Part shown: piece after piece, positions 22,574-34,174 of the stretch | Layout: each line of letters starts with the position of its first letter | How positions within the stretch are numbered: the first letter of the stretch is position 1 | Assembly (NCBI GenBank): GCA_026874595.1 | Contig: CM049315.1 | Coordinates: 72,275,416-72,339,415 of the forward strand | Origin: Sipunculus nudus | Taxonomy: Eukaryota > Annelida > Sipuncula > Golfingiida > Sipunculidae | Direction: 5' to 3' | DNA: 64,000 nucleotides | Program-made: the position numbers and the translations under genes | Notes under the pieces: model-generated | Seen by the model: the letters and a program-made list of their open reading frames with translations, nothing else | The model's database searches: none | Told to the model about the DNA's origin: nothing

Positions 22574-25500
22574 CCATATAAACTTTATAAACGGAGGGAA
22601 ACATGAATGCACAGAGTCATGCAGGAATGCACGATGACACGCGTTTTAGTAAGACAAAGACACGTGTAGGTATGAGCGACAATCAGCGCAGTTTGCTCGT
22701 TTTGTGTAGGGTCCATCGGGCCAAATGCCAATTCAGGCCCGCAGCCTACGGGAGGAATTAATTGGCGTAGCGGGGACCACGGCCACTTCCTGGTAAAAAC
22801 TTGTGAATAAATATACCGGACGGGCTAACCATTTTCTCAGGGCCATAGGAATGTCACCATTCCAGCGTGCCCTCAGACCTGGTCAGACCTGGTCAGACCT
22901 AAAACGCGTGCCTGCACATCTGTGCGCATGCAGGTGATTGCTGTCCAAAGTTTCAGTCGCTGTGTCCTTCAGGAAAGGACCCGAACCGTTTTTTTTTTTT
23001 TTTTTTTTTAATTGCTCGCCGGAAATCTTCGATTTCTGCAGGCAGGTTGGCCAGTCGCAAATGTCTGTTTGTTGCTTGCCGGAAATCTTCGATTTCTGCA
23101 AGCAGGTTGGTCAGTCGCGGATGTCTGTTTGTTGCTTGCCGGAAATCTTCGATTTCTGCAAGCAGGTTGGTCAGTCGCGGATGTCTGTTTGTCTGTTTGT
23201 TTGTTTGTCTGTCTGTCTGTCTGTCTGTGTACTCTCTACAGGCCACAATTTTCCAGCAATTGCTTTCAAACTTATACAGCTGGTAGACAAGCAAAAGTCC
23301 TGGAGGCCTATTTTTTTTGGGCATTATAGGTCAAATGTCAAGGTCAAGGTCATCAAAAGTATACAAAACGGTTTTTTGTTCATATCTGAGTTAATATTGG
23401 TCGTATCTACTTCAACAGTAGCTCATTTTAATCGTCATTCCAAGGCCTGTTTTCTGGTATGTAGCTGACTCAATTTGCGGTAACCATGGTAACGCATTTT
23501 TGGGGAAAGTGCTGATATTTTTCTAAATTTGTCAGTTTTAAAGCTACAGAGGTCTAGTTTTTTGCTTCAGGTAGCATTCACCTAGTACTACAAGATTCTA
23601 TTAAGAGTCTCGCAATATCTCGTATAACATCTCGTCAAACGAGATATTTCGAGATTTCAGTAATCTTGCCCTGGAGGCCACAGTTTTGCAGGAATCTTTT
23701 TGAAACTGGCATATCTTAAGTCCTACACTATTATCTCGAAATCAATTTTTCATTTTTTTAATTCGGCCGCTAGGGGGCACTGGGTGCAAACCTTTCCAAC
23801 ATATCATGTTTTGGCAATTTCTCCAAAATTATAAGCCTCAATTACAAAAACTATAGTGTTTTTTTTTTTCCTCTAAGTCTTCTTCATGAACTCGTTTAGT
23901 CATCTGGTCTCAATCTTGTGTCACTTTGTCTGTGTGTCCGTCTGTTTCTCAGTTGTCCTCAAATCCGCTTGCTTGCCGGTTCTTGCGTTTCACATATAGC
24001 ATTCTACAGGACACAGTTTTGAAAGAATCTTTTTAAAACTATTACATCTTATGTCTTACACTAATATCTCGAAACCAATTTTTCATTTTCCAGAATTGGC
24101 CGCTAGGGGGCGGTGGACTCAAACTTGCACAACATATAATTTTTTGGCCATATCTCCAAAACTATAAACCTCATTCACATAAACTATAGCTTATTTTCTT
24201 CCTCTGGGTCTTTCAAAAAACCTGGTGTATTCATTTGGTCTCAATCATGAGTCACTTTGTCTGTGTGTCCGTCTGTTTCTCAGTTGTCTCCAAATCCGCT
24301 TGCTTGCCGGTTCTTGCGTCTCACATATAGCATTCTACAGGCCACAGCTTTGAAAGAATCCTTTTAAAGCTATTACATCTTATGTCTTACACTAATATCT
24401 CGAAACGGATTTTTCATTTTCCAGAATTGGCCGCTAGGGGGCGGTGCACTCAAACTTGCACAACATATCATTTTTTGGCCATATCTCCAAAACTATAAAC
24501 CTCATTTACATAAACTATAGCTTATTATCTTCCTCTAAGGTTTCTTCATAACATAATTAAGTCATCTGTTCACAATCTTGGGTCAGTTTGTCAGTATGTT
24601 GTCTGTTTGTCAGTTGTCCTCAATTTCGCCTGCTTCCTGGTTCTTGCGTCTCACATGTAGCATTCTACTGGCCACAGTTTTGCAGGAATCGTTTTGTAAA
24701 TTACACTTGTCATATATCGTGATGATATCTGGAAGTCCTATGTTTATTATTCAAATAAGTCAAAGGTCAAGGTCAAGGTGATCAAAATATATCAAAATCT
24801 TATTTTCTTTAGAACTTTGTTAATATTGCTTCTTTCTTCACAAACTATGGATTATTTTCTTTCACTTTGACACTGCTCGTTCATCTGACTAACTTTACAT
24901 CATTTCCGGCAAGCGCGTGACCTCAGGTCATCTAGTCTGTTTGTTTGTTGCTTGCCGGAAATCTTCGATTTCTGCAAGCAGGTTGGTCAGTCGCGGATGT
25001 CTGTTTGTCTGTTTGTTTGTTTGTCTGTCTGTCTGTGTACTCTCTACAGGCCACAATTTTGCAGCAATTGCTTTTAAACTTACACAGCTGATAGACAAGC
25101 AAAAGTCCTCGAGGCCTATTGTTATTGGGCGACATAGGTCCAAGGTCAAGGTCAAGGTCATCAAAACTTCTCAAAACGGTCTTTTCTTCATATCTTTGTA
25201 ACTGTTAGTGGTATTTTCTTCAAACATAGCTCATTTTAAACGTCATTCCCAGGCCTTTCTTCTGGTGTGTAGCTCTTTCAAATTTGCCGTAACCATGGTT
25301 ACGCATTTTGGGGAAAAAGTCATGATATTCTGAAATAAGGGGTCTTATTTTTCTAACTTTGTCAGTTTTAAAGCTAGAGAGGTCTAGTTTTTTGCATCAG
25401 GTAGCATTTGACAAGAACTGCAAGATTTTATTAAAAGTCTCGCGATATCTCGTACAATATCTCGTCAAACCAGATATTTCGAGATTTCAGTAATCTTGCC

Positions 25501-25922
25501 CTGGAGGCCACAGTTTTGCAGGAATCTTTTTGAAACTGACATATTGAAAGTCCTACACTATTATCTCGAAATCAATTTTTCATTTTTTTAATTCGGCCGC
25601 TAGGGGGCGCTGGGTGCAAACCTCTCCAACATATTATGTTTTGGCAATATCTCCAAAATTATAAGCCTCACAATTTTGCAGGAGTCGCTTTGTAACTTAC
25701 ACTTGTCGTAACGATATCTGGAAGCCCTATGTTTATTATTCAAATAAGTCAAAGGTCAAGGTCAAGGTGATCAAAACATATCAACATTTTTTTTCTTCAG
25801 AACTTTGTTAATATTGATCCTATCTTTACAAACTAGGGATTATTTTCTTTCACTTTGACATTGATCGTTTATCTGACTAACTTTACGTCATTTCCGGCAA
25901 GCGCGTGACCTTTGGTCATCTA

Positions 25923-25960
<38 letters not shown>

Positions 25961-26519
25961 GTACTCTCTACAGGCCATAATTTTAAGGCAATTGCCTTTT
26001 AACTTATACAGCTGGTAGACAAGCAAAAGTCCTCGGGGCCTATTGTTTTTGGGCAATACAGGTCAAGGTCAAGGTCATCAAAACTTCTCAAAACGGTTTT
26101 TTCTTCATATCTTTGTCACTATTAGTCGTATCTTCTTCAAACATAGCTCATTTTAAACGTCATTCCAAGGCCAGTCATCTGGTGTGTAGCTGACTCAAAT
26201 TTGCCGTAACCATTGTTACGAATTTTTGGGAAAAAATCATGATATTCTGAAATAAGGGGTCTTATTTTTCTAACTTTGTCAGTTTTAAAGCTAGAGAGGT
26301 CTAGTTTTTTGCATCAGGTAGCATTTAACAAGTACTGCAAGATTTTATTAAAAGTCTCGCGATATCTCGTACAATATCTCGTCAAACCAGATATTTCGAG
26401 ATTTCAGTAATCTTGCCCTGGAGGCCACAGTTTTGCAGGAATCTTTTTGAAACTGACATATTGAAAGTCCTACACTATTATCTCGAAATCAATTTTTCAT
26501 TTTTTTAATTCGGCCGCTA
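19326..26519 (+). repeat. 7.19-kb direct duplication, copy 2
   Basis: The left edge coincides with the CTCF-like core at 19326; the right edge is uncertain because both sides are satellite. See copy 1 for the shared variants. The duplication carries one whole 4.4-kb unit plus a 2.75-kb partial one. Confidence 0.75.
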
Positions 26520-27015
26520 GGGGGCGCTGGGTGCAAACCTCTCCAACATATTATGTTTTGGCAATATCTCCAAAATTATAAGCCTCAATTACATAAACCA
26601 TAGCTTATTTTCTTCCTCTGAGTCTTTTCAAAATCCTGGTGGAGTCATTTCGACTCAATCTTGTCTCACTTTGTCAGTGTGTCCGTCTGTTTCACAGTTG
26701 TCCTCAAATCCGCTTGCTTGCCGGTTCTTGCGTCTCACATATACCATTCTACAGGGGACAGTTTTGAAAGAATCCTTTTAAAACTATTACATCTTATGTC
26801 TTACACTAATATCTCGAAACCCATTTTTTCATTTTCCAGAATTGGCCGCTAGGGGGCGTTGCACATGACCCTCACTCACATATCATTATATTGGCCATAT
26901 CTCTAAAACCCAAAGACTCAATTACATAAACTATAACTTATGTTCTTCCTTTGAGTCTTCCCCATAACCTGGTTAAGTCATCTGGTCTCGGTCTTGTGTC
27001 ACTTTGTCAGTATGT
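22574..27015 (+). repeat. 4.4-kb HOR unit H2 (4442 bp)
   Basis: Anchor 22574-23009 with 21 T, modules 23012-23191, X-box-like 23480, cores at 23767 (degenerate), 24100, 24431, 25597, 26514 and 26846. Its anchor-proximal part is the partner of H1; from about 26.5 kb onward it matches H0 and H3 variants again. Confidence 0.85.
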
Positions 27016-30000
27016 CCATATAAACTTTATAAACGGAGGGAAACATGAATGCACAGAGTCATGCAGGAATGCACGATGACACGCGTTTTAGTAAGACAAA
27101 GACACGTGTAGGTATGAGCGACAATCAGCGCAGTTTGCTCGTTTTGTGTAGGGTCCATCGGGCCAAATGCCAATTCAGGCCCGCAGCCTACGGGAGGAAT
27201 TAATTGGCGTAGCGGGGACCACGGCCACTTCCTGGTAAAAACTTGTGAATAAATATACCGGACGGGCTAACCATTTTCTCAGGGCCATAGGAATGTCACC
27301 ATTCCAGCGTGCCCTCAGACCTGGTCAGACCTGGTCAGACCTAAAACGCGTGCCTGCACATCTGTGCGCATGCAGGTGATTGCTGTCCAAAGTTTCAGTC
27401 GCTGTGTCCTTCAGGAAAGGACCCGAACCGTTTTTTTTTTTTTTTTTAATTGCTCGCCGGAAATCTTCGATTTCTGCAGGCAGGTTGGCCAGTCGCAAAT
27501 GTCTGTTTGTTGCTTGCCGGAAATCTTCGATTTCTGCAAGCAGGTTGGTCAGTCGCGGATGTCTGTTTGTTGCTTGCCGGAAATCTTCGATTTCTGCAAG
27601 CAGGTTGGTCAGTCACGGATGTCTGTTTGTCTGTTTGTTTGTTTGTCTGTCTGTCTGTCTGTCTGTGTACTCTCTACAGGCCACAATTTTCCAGCAATTG
27701 CTTTCAAACTTATACAGCTGGTAGACAAGCAAAAGTCCTGGAGGCCTATTTTTTTTGGGCATTATAGGTCAAATGTCAAGGTCAAGGTCATCAAAAGTAT
27801 ACAAAACGGTTTTTTGTTCATATCTGAGTTAATATTGGTCGTATCTACTTCAACAGTAGCTCATTTTAATCGTCATTCCAAGGCCTGTTTTCTGGTATGT
27901 AGCTGACTCAATTTACGGTAACCATGGTAACGCATTTTTGGGGAAAGTGCTGATATTTTTCTAAATTTGTCAGTTTTAAAGCTACAGAGGTCTAGTTTTT
28001 TGCTTCAGGTAGCATTCACCTAGTACTACAAGATTCTATTAAGAGTCTCGCAATATCTCGTATAACATCTCGTCAAACGAGATATTTCGAGATTTCAGTA
28101 ATCTTGCCCTGGAGGCCACAGTTTTGCAGGAATCTTTTTGAAACTGGCATATCTTAAGTCCTACACTATTATCTCGAAATCAATTTTTCAATTTTTTAAT
28201 TCGGCCGCTAGGGGGCGCTGGGTGCAAACCTTTCCAACATATCATGTTTTGGCAATATCTCCAAAATTATAAGCCTCAATTACAAAAACTATAGTGTTTT
28301 TTTTTTTCCTCTAAGTCTTCTTCATGAACTCGTTTAGTCATCTGGTCTCAATCTTGTGTCACTTTGTCTGTGTGTCCGTCTGTTTCTCAGTTGTCCTCAA
28401 ATCCGCTTGCTTGCCGGTTCTTGCGTTTCACATATAGCATTCTACAGGACACAGTTTTGAAAGAATCTTTTTAAAACTATTACATCTTATGTCTTACACT
28501 AATATCTCGAAACCAATTTTTCATTTTCCAGAATTGGCCGCTAGGGGGCGGTGGACTCAAACTTGCACAACATATAATTTTTTGGCCATATCTCCAAAAC
28601 TATAAACCTCATTCACATAAACTATAGCTTATTTTCTTCCTCTGGGTCTTTCAAAAAACCTGGTGTATTCATTTGGTCTCAATCATGAGTCACTTTGTCT
28701 GTGTGTCCGTCTGTTTCTCAGTTGTCTCCAAATCCGCTTGCTTGCCGGTTCTTGCGTCTCACATATAGCATTCTACAGGCCACAGCTTTGAAAGAATCCT
28801 TTTAAAGCTATTACATCTTATGTCTTACACTAATATCTCGAAACGGATTTTTCATTTTCCAGAATTGGCCGCTAGGGGGCGGTGCACTCAAACTTGCACA
28901 ACATATCATTTTTTGGCCATATCTCCAAAACTATAAACCTCATTTACATAAACTATAGCTTATTATCTTCCTCTAAGGTTTCTTCATAACATGATTAAGT
29001 CATCTGTTCACAATCTTGGGTCAGTTTGTCAGTATGTTGTCTGTTTGTCAGTTGTCCTCAATTTCGCCTGCTTCCTGGTTCTTGCGTCTCACATGTAGCA
29101 TTCTACTGGCCACAGTTTTGCAGGAATCGTTTTGTAAATTACACTTGTCATATATCGTGATGATATCTGGAAGTCCTATGTTTATTATTCAAATAAGTCA
29201 AAGGTCAAGGTCAAGGTGATCAAAATATATCAAAATCTTATTTTCTTTAGAACTTTGTTAATATTGCTTCTTTCTTCACAAACTATGGATTATTTTCTTT
29301 CACTTTGACACTGCTCGTTCATCTGACTAACTTTACATCATTTCCGGCAAGCGCGTGACCTCAGGTCATCTAGTCTGTTTGTTTGTTGCTTGCCGGAAAT
29401 CTTCGATTTCTGCAAGCAGGTTGGTCAGTCGCGGATGTCTGTTTGTCTGTTTGTTTGTTTGTCTGTCTGTCTGTGTACTCTCTACAGGCCACAATTTTGC
29501 AGCAATTGCTTTTAAACTTACACAGCTGATAGACAAGCAAAAGTCCTCGAGGCCTATTGTTATTGGGCGACATAGGTCCAAGGTCAAGGTCAAGGTCATC
29601 AAAACTTCTCAAAACGGTTTTTTCTTCATATCTTTGTCACTATTTGTCGTATCTTCTTCAAACATAGCTCATTTTAAACGTCATTCCAAGGCCAGTCATC
29701 TGGTGTGTAGCTGACTCAAATTTGCCGTAACCATGGTTACGAATTTTTGGGAAAAAATCATGATATTCTGAAATAAGGGGTCTTATTTTTCTAACTTTGT
29801 CAGTTTTAAAGCTAGAGAGGTCTAGTTTTTTGCATCAGGTAGCATTTAACAAGTACTGCAAGATTTTATTAAAATTCTCGCGATATCTCGTACAATATCT
29901 CGTCAAACCAGATATTTCGAGATTTCAGTAATCTTGCCCTGGAGGCCACAGTTTTGCAGGAATCTTTTTGAAACTGACATATTGAAAGTCCTACACTATT

Positions 30001-30536
30001 ATCTCGAAATCAATTTTTCATTTTTTTAATCCGGCCGCTAGGGGGCGCTGGGTGCAAACCTCTCCAACATATTATGTTTTGGCAATATCTCCAAAATTAT
30101 AAGCCTCAATTACATAAACCATAGCTTATTTTCTTCCTCTGAGTCTTTTCAAAATCCTGGTGGAGTCATTTCGACTCAATCTTGTCTCACTTTGTCAGTG
30201 TGTCCGTCTGTTTCTCAGTTGTCCTCAAATCCGCTTGCTTGCCGGTTCTTGCGTCTCACATATACCATTCTACAGGGGACAGTTTTGAAAGAATCCTTTT
30301 AAAACTATTACATCTTATGTCTTACACTAATATCTCGAAACCCATTTTTTCATTTTCCAGAATTGGCCGCTAGGGGGCGTTGCACATGACCCTCACTCAC
30401 ATATCATTATATTGGCCATATCTCTAAAACCCAAAGACTCAATTACATAAACTATAGCTTATGTTCTTCCTTTGAGTCTTCCCCATAACCTGGTTAAGTC
30501 ATCTGGTCTCGGTCTTGTGTCACTTTGTCAGTATGT
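27016..30536 (+). repeat. 4.4-kb HOR unit H3 with a 0.92-kb deletion (3521 bp)
   Basis: Anchor 27016-27447 (17 T), modules 27450-27629, X-box-like 27918, cores at 28205, 28538, 28869, 30035 and 30367. One cassette is missing: the type 2 cassette at about 29355 changes to type 3 sequence between 29583 and 29634, as expected from exchange between cassettes that lie 917 bp apart in H2. Confidence 0.85.
29565..29660 (+). repeat. Chimeric type 2/type 3 cassette junction
   Basis: Left part has the type 2 mark 'gggcgacataggtccaagg'; right part has the type 3 mark 'tttgtcactatttgtcg' and 'ccaaggccagtcatctgg'. The exchange lies within the shared AGGTCA and 'tcatcaaaacttctcaaaacgg' sequence. Confidence 0.8.
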
Positions 30537-31174
30537 CCATATAAACTTTATAAACGGAGGGAAACATGAATGCACAGAGTCATGCAGGAATGCACGATGA
30601 CACGCGTTTTAGTAAGACAAAGACACGTGTAGGTATGAGCGACAATCAGCGCAGTTTGCTCGTTTTGTGTAGGGTCCATCGGGCCAAATGCCAATTCAGG
30701 CCCGCAGCCTACGGGAGGAATTAATTGGCGTAGCGGGGACCACGGCCACTTCCTGGTAAAAACTTGTGAATAAATATACCGGACGGGCTGACCATTTTCT
30801 CAGGGCCATAGGAATGTCACCATTCCAGCGTGCCCTCAGACCTGGTCAGACCTGGTCAGACCTAAAACGCGTGCCTGCACATCTGTGCGCATGCAGGTGA
30901 TTGCTGTCCAAAGTTTCAGTCGCTGTGTCCTTCAGGAAAGGACCCGAACCGTTTTTTTTTTTTTTTTTTTTTAATTGCTCGCCGGAAATCTTCGATTTCT
31001 GCAGGCAGGTTGGCCAGTCGCAAATGTCTGTTTGTTGCTTGCCGGAAATCTTCGATTTCTGCAAGCAGGTTGGTCAGTCGCGGATGTCTGTTTGTCTGTT
31101 TGTTTGTTGCTTGCCGGAAATCTTCGATTTCTGCAAGCAGGTTGGTCAGTCGCGGATGTCTGTTTGTCTGTTTG
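30537..31174 (+). repeat. Unit H4: anchor and modules before the divergent zone
   Basis: Anchor 30537-30972 with 21 T, then hairpin modules at 30975, 31035 and 31107, followed at 31175 by a diverged module that starts the older sequence. Long-type sequence resumes only near 36.2 kb; counted anchor to anchor, H4 is 7676 bp (30537-38212). Confidence 0.8.
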
Positions 31175-32035
31175 TTGCTTGCCGGAATCAGAGATTTCGA
31201 CAAGTATGTTGATCAGTTCCGTTTGTTTGTTTGTCTGTATGTCCCCGCTCTACAGGCCACAATTTTGCACCAATCGTCCTGATACTTATAGATAGAGGGT
31301 ATAATCGGTTCTTCTCGGAGCCTATTGTTTTTGGTCATGATCGGTCAAGGGTCAAGGTCAGGGTCACCAAAAAGCTCAAAAACGGTTTTTTCTTCATACC
31401 TTCGTCAAAAATAGCCGTAGGCACCTAATCTGTAGCCCGTTTTATTTGCCACTGCATGGCCACTTCCAACACTGCAAAATTGCCTCATTTCGCTGTTACC
31501 ATGGTTACGCAATTTTGGGGAGAAATCATGGAATTTCGTGATATTTTTCAAATTTGCAGCAATTTTACTGATTCTGAGAAATTTTATGTAACATAAGAAT
31601 ATCTCGAAACGGGTTTTTCAGATTTTGGAAATGGCCGCCAGGGGGCGTTGCAGATGAAAAAACATGAAAATTTGTTTTGGTGCTATACCTCCAGAACTAT
31701 TAAACATTGGGCCATTTCCATCACAGCACCTTAAACTAGGGTCCATGGGCTTATTTTTGCGCATAGGTGCCAAAGTGCGCTATTGCCAGATTTCTCTATT
31801 TTTGGGGTAAAACCTTTGAATTTTGAAAATATGCAGTTTTCAGCTTCTAACTCTGTCAGTTTTTATGCTAGAGAGGTCAAAATTTTTGCATCTTGTAGCC
31901 CTTGGTGAGTTCTCGGTGATCCAACCAAAAATCTTGCAAAATCTCGCACCGTTTCTCGTCGAATGAGATTTCGCGATTTCACGGTGACATGCCCTATAGG
32001 CCACAGATATGCAGGCATCCTTTTGAAACTGATAC
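31175..32035 (+). repeat. Divergent satellite unit, copy 1
   Basis: Almost identical to 32449-33310 (offset 1274 bp) but clearly diverged from every unit elsewhere. It keeps the standard order: hairpin module, short TCTG-like tract, ctctacaggccac, AGGTCA-like cluster (near 31338), GTTACCATGGTTAC (31495-31508), CTCF-like core CCGCCAGGGGGCGTTG (31635), and a hairpin region with arms CACCGT/ACGGTG (31947-31986). It looks like an early branch of the same family. Confidence 0.8.
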
Positions 32036-32197
32036 ATGTTACGTCATACACTAATATCTCGAAAGCAATTGTTCAGTTTTTGGAAAATTACCGCTAGGGG
32101 GCGCTGCACTGCAACCCCGTACCTACTATCATTGTTTAACCATATCTCCAAAACTACACATTTTAGGTACATAAACTGTACACCATATGAATTGGCG
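32036..32197 (+). repeat. Diverged monomer with CTCF-like core
   Basis: Monomer boxes 'actaatatctcgaaa' and 'ccatatctccaaaact' flank CCGCTAGGGGGCGCTG at 32091, which is identical to the common core although the sequence just outside differs (aaaatta before it, cactgcaaccc after). Confidence 0.7.
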
Positions 32198-32448
32198 TTT
32201 CATGGCCTTTCTGCCCATGACCTCTTTTGTTTAATCATACACAGTCCCCGCAAATTTTAGCAACTTTGTAAAAATTAAAACCCGCATGCACAAATACATA
32301 TGCCATCACGCATGCATGCACGCGTTTTAGTATGAAAGACAGACACGCTTTCCCGTGACTGCAAAAATTATAGCGTTCGCCGTATAAAATAAGTGACCAC
32401 AGGCACTCTTTGCGGGCCGGTTTGCCATTTCTGTCGCGTTATAGTTTA
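32198..32448 (+). repeat. Diverged relative of the anchor block
   Basis: Contains 'gcatgcacgcgttttagtat' and 'agacagacacg', matching 'gcacgatgacacgcgttttagtaag' and 'agacaaagacacg' of the anchor, in the same relative position before a hairpin module. There is no poly-T run and the 52-codon frame is interrupted. This suggests the anchor is an old component of the family. Confidence 0.55.
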
Positions 32449-33310
32449 TTGCTTGCCGGAATCAGAGATTTCGACAAGTATGTTGATCAGTTCCGTTTGT
32501 TTGTTTGTCTGTATGTCCCCGCTCTACAGGCCACAAGTTTGCACCAATCGTCCTGATACTTATAGATAGAGTGTATAATCGGTTCTTCTCGGAGCCTATT
32601 GTTTTTGGTCATGATCGGTCAAGGGTCATGGTCAGGGTCACCAAAAAGCTCAAAAACGGTTTTTTCTTCATACCTTCGTCAAAAATAGCCGTAGGCACCT
32701 AATCTGTAGCCCGTTTTATTTGCCACTGCATGGCCACTTCCAACACTGCAAAATTGCCTCATTTCGCTGTTACCATGGTTACGCAATTTTGGGGAGAAAT
32801 CATGGAATTTCGTGATATTTTTCAAATTTGCAGCAATTTTACTGATTCTGAGATATTTTATGTAACATAAGAATATCTCGAAACGGGTTTTTCAGATTTT
32901 GGAAATGGCCGCCAGGGGGCGTTGCAGATGAAAAAACATGAAAATTTGTTTTGGTGCTATACCTCCAGAACTATTAAACATTGGGCCATTTCCATCACAG
33001 CACCTTAAACTAGGGTCCATGGGCTTATTTTTGCGCATAGGTGCCAAAGTGCGCTATTGCCAGATTTCTCTATTTTTGGGGTAAAACCTTTGAATTTTGA
33101 AAATATGCAGTTTTCAGCTTCTAACTCTGTCAGTTTTTATGCTAGAGAGGTCAAAATTTTTGCATCTTGTAGCCCTTGGTGAGTTCTCGGTGATCCAACC
33201 AAAATTCTTGCAAAATCTCGCACCGTTTCTCGTCGAATGAGATTTCGCGATTTCACGGTGACATGCCCTATAGGCCACAGATATGCAGGCATCCTTTTGA
33301 AACTGATACA
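32449..33310 (+). repeat. Divergent satellite unit, copy 2
   Basis: Near-identical repeat of 31175-32035 with single-base changes (for example 'acaagtttgc' for 'acaattttgc' and 'agagtgtataatc' for 'agagggtataatc'). CTCF-like core CCGCCAGGGGGCGTTG at 32909. Similarity stops at 33310 after 'gaaactgataca'. Confidence 0.8.
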
Positions 33311-33465
33311 TACCACGAAGACACGTGCAATTGCCGCTAGTGGCGACAGGGTCCTTACGGTGGGCAGCCGGCGTGTGCAGCGGTGCTTGTCGGCCTTTCC
33401 GGGCCCTATCTATTATCATACATGTTGGAGGCGGAGGCACAGTCCAGACTTTATTACTTGTATTA
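33311..33465. other. 155-bp GC-richer insert with no repeat partner
   Basis: Sequence from 'accacgaagacacgtg' to 'gactttattactt' has no counterpart in the window. It replaces the expected monomer start after the copy 2 unit. I see no recognisable structure in it. Confidence 0.5.
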
Positions 33466-34174
33466 CTTGCCGGAAATCTTCGATTTTCGAAAGCATGTTG
33501 GTCACCCGTGTATGTTTGTTCTTTCATCTTATGTATTATACTAATATCTCAAAAATTATTTTTCATTTTCCCGATATGGTTGCTAGGGGGCGCTGCACTT
33601 GACCCTTCCAAAAAAATCAGTTTTTGAACATATTTCCGTAAGAGTAAACCTATATTACACAAACTATAGCTTATTTTCTTTCTCTTGGTCTTCTTCAAAA
33701 CATGGTCAAGTCACCTGGTCTCCATCTAGTGTCACTTTGTCAGTATGTCTGTCTGTTTGTCATTTATCCTCATATTCGCCTGCTTGCTAGTTTTTGCACT
33801 TTAGATATAGCAATCAACAAGTCAGATATGTGGACGAATCCTTTTGAAACTATTACATCTTATGTCATACACTAATATCACGAAACGCATTTGTCGTCTT
33901 CAGGATATGTCCACTAGAGGGCGCTGCAGTCGAACATATCCAGTATATCATTATTTGGCCATATCTCCAAAATTATAAGCCTCAATTACATAAACTATAG
34001 CTTATTTTCTTCCTCTGAGTCTTCTCCATAACCTGATTAAGTCATCTTGTCTCCATCTTGTGTCCCTTTGTAAGTTTGTCTGTTTGTTTGTCAGTTGTCC
34101 TCAAATTCGCCGGCTTTTTGGTTCTTGAGTCTCACTGATAGCATTCTACAGGCCACTGTTTTGAAAGGATCATT
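33466..34174 (+). repeat. Diverged hairpin module and old monomers
   Basis: A module-like stretch (33466-33510, 'cttgccggaaatcttcgatt') precedes two monomers whose cores are TTGCTAGGGGGCGCTG (about 33578) and CCACTAGAGGGCGCTG (33911). The second has A at the position where the array copies have G, which is the CTCF consensus base. The last monomer is interrupted at 34174 by an inserted element. Confidence 0.7.
33911..33926 (+). promoter_or_regulatory. CTCF-like core CCACTAGAGGGCGCTG
   Basis: The core itself matches the CTCF consensus at all 16 positions; with flanks it is 18 of 19 (T for R at position 3). It lies in an old, strongly diverged monomer. Confidence 0.5.
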
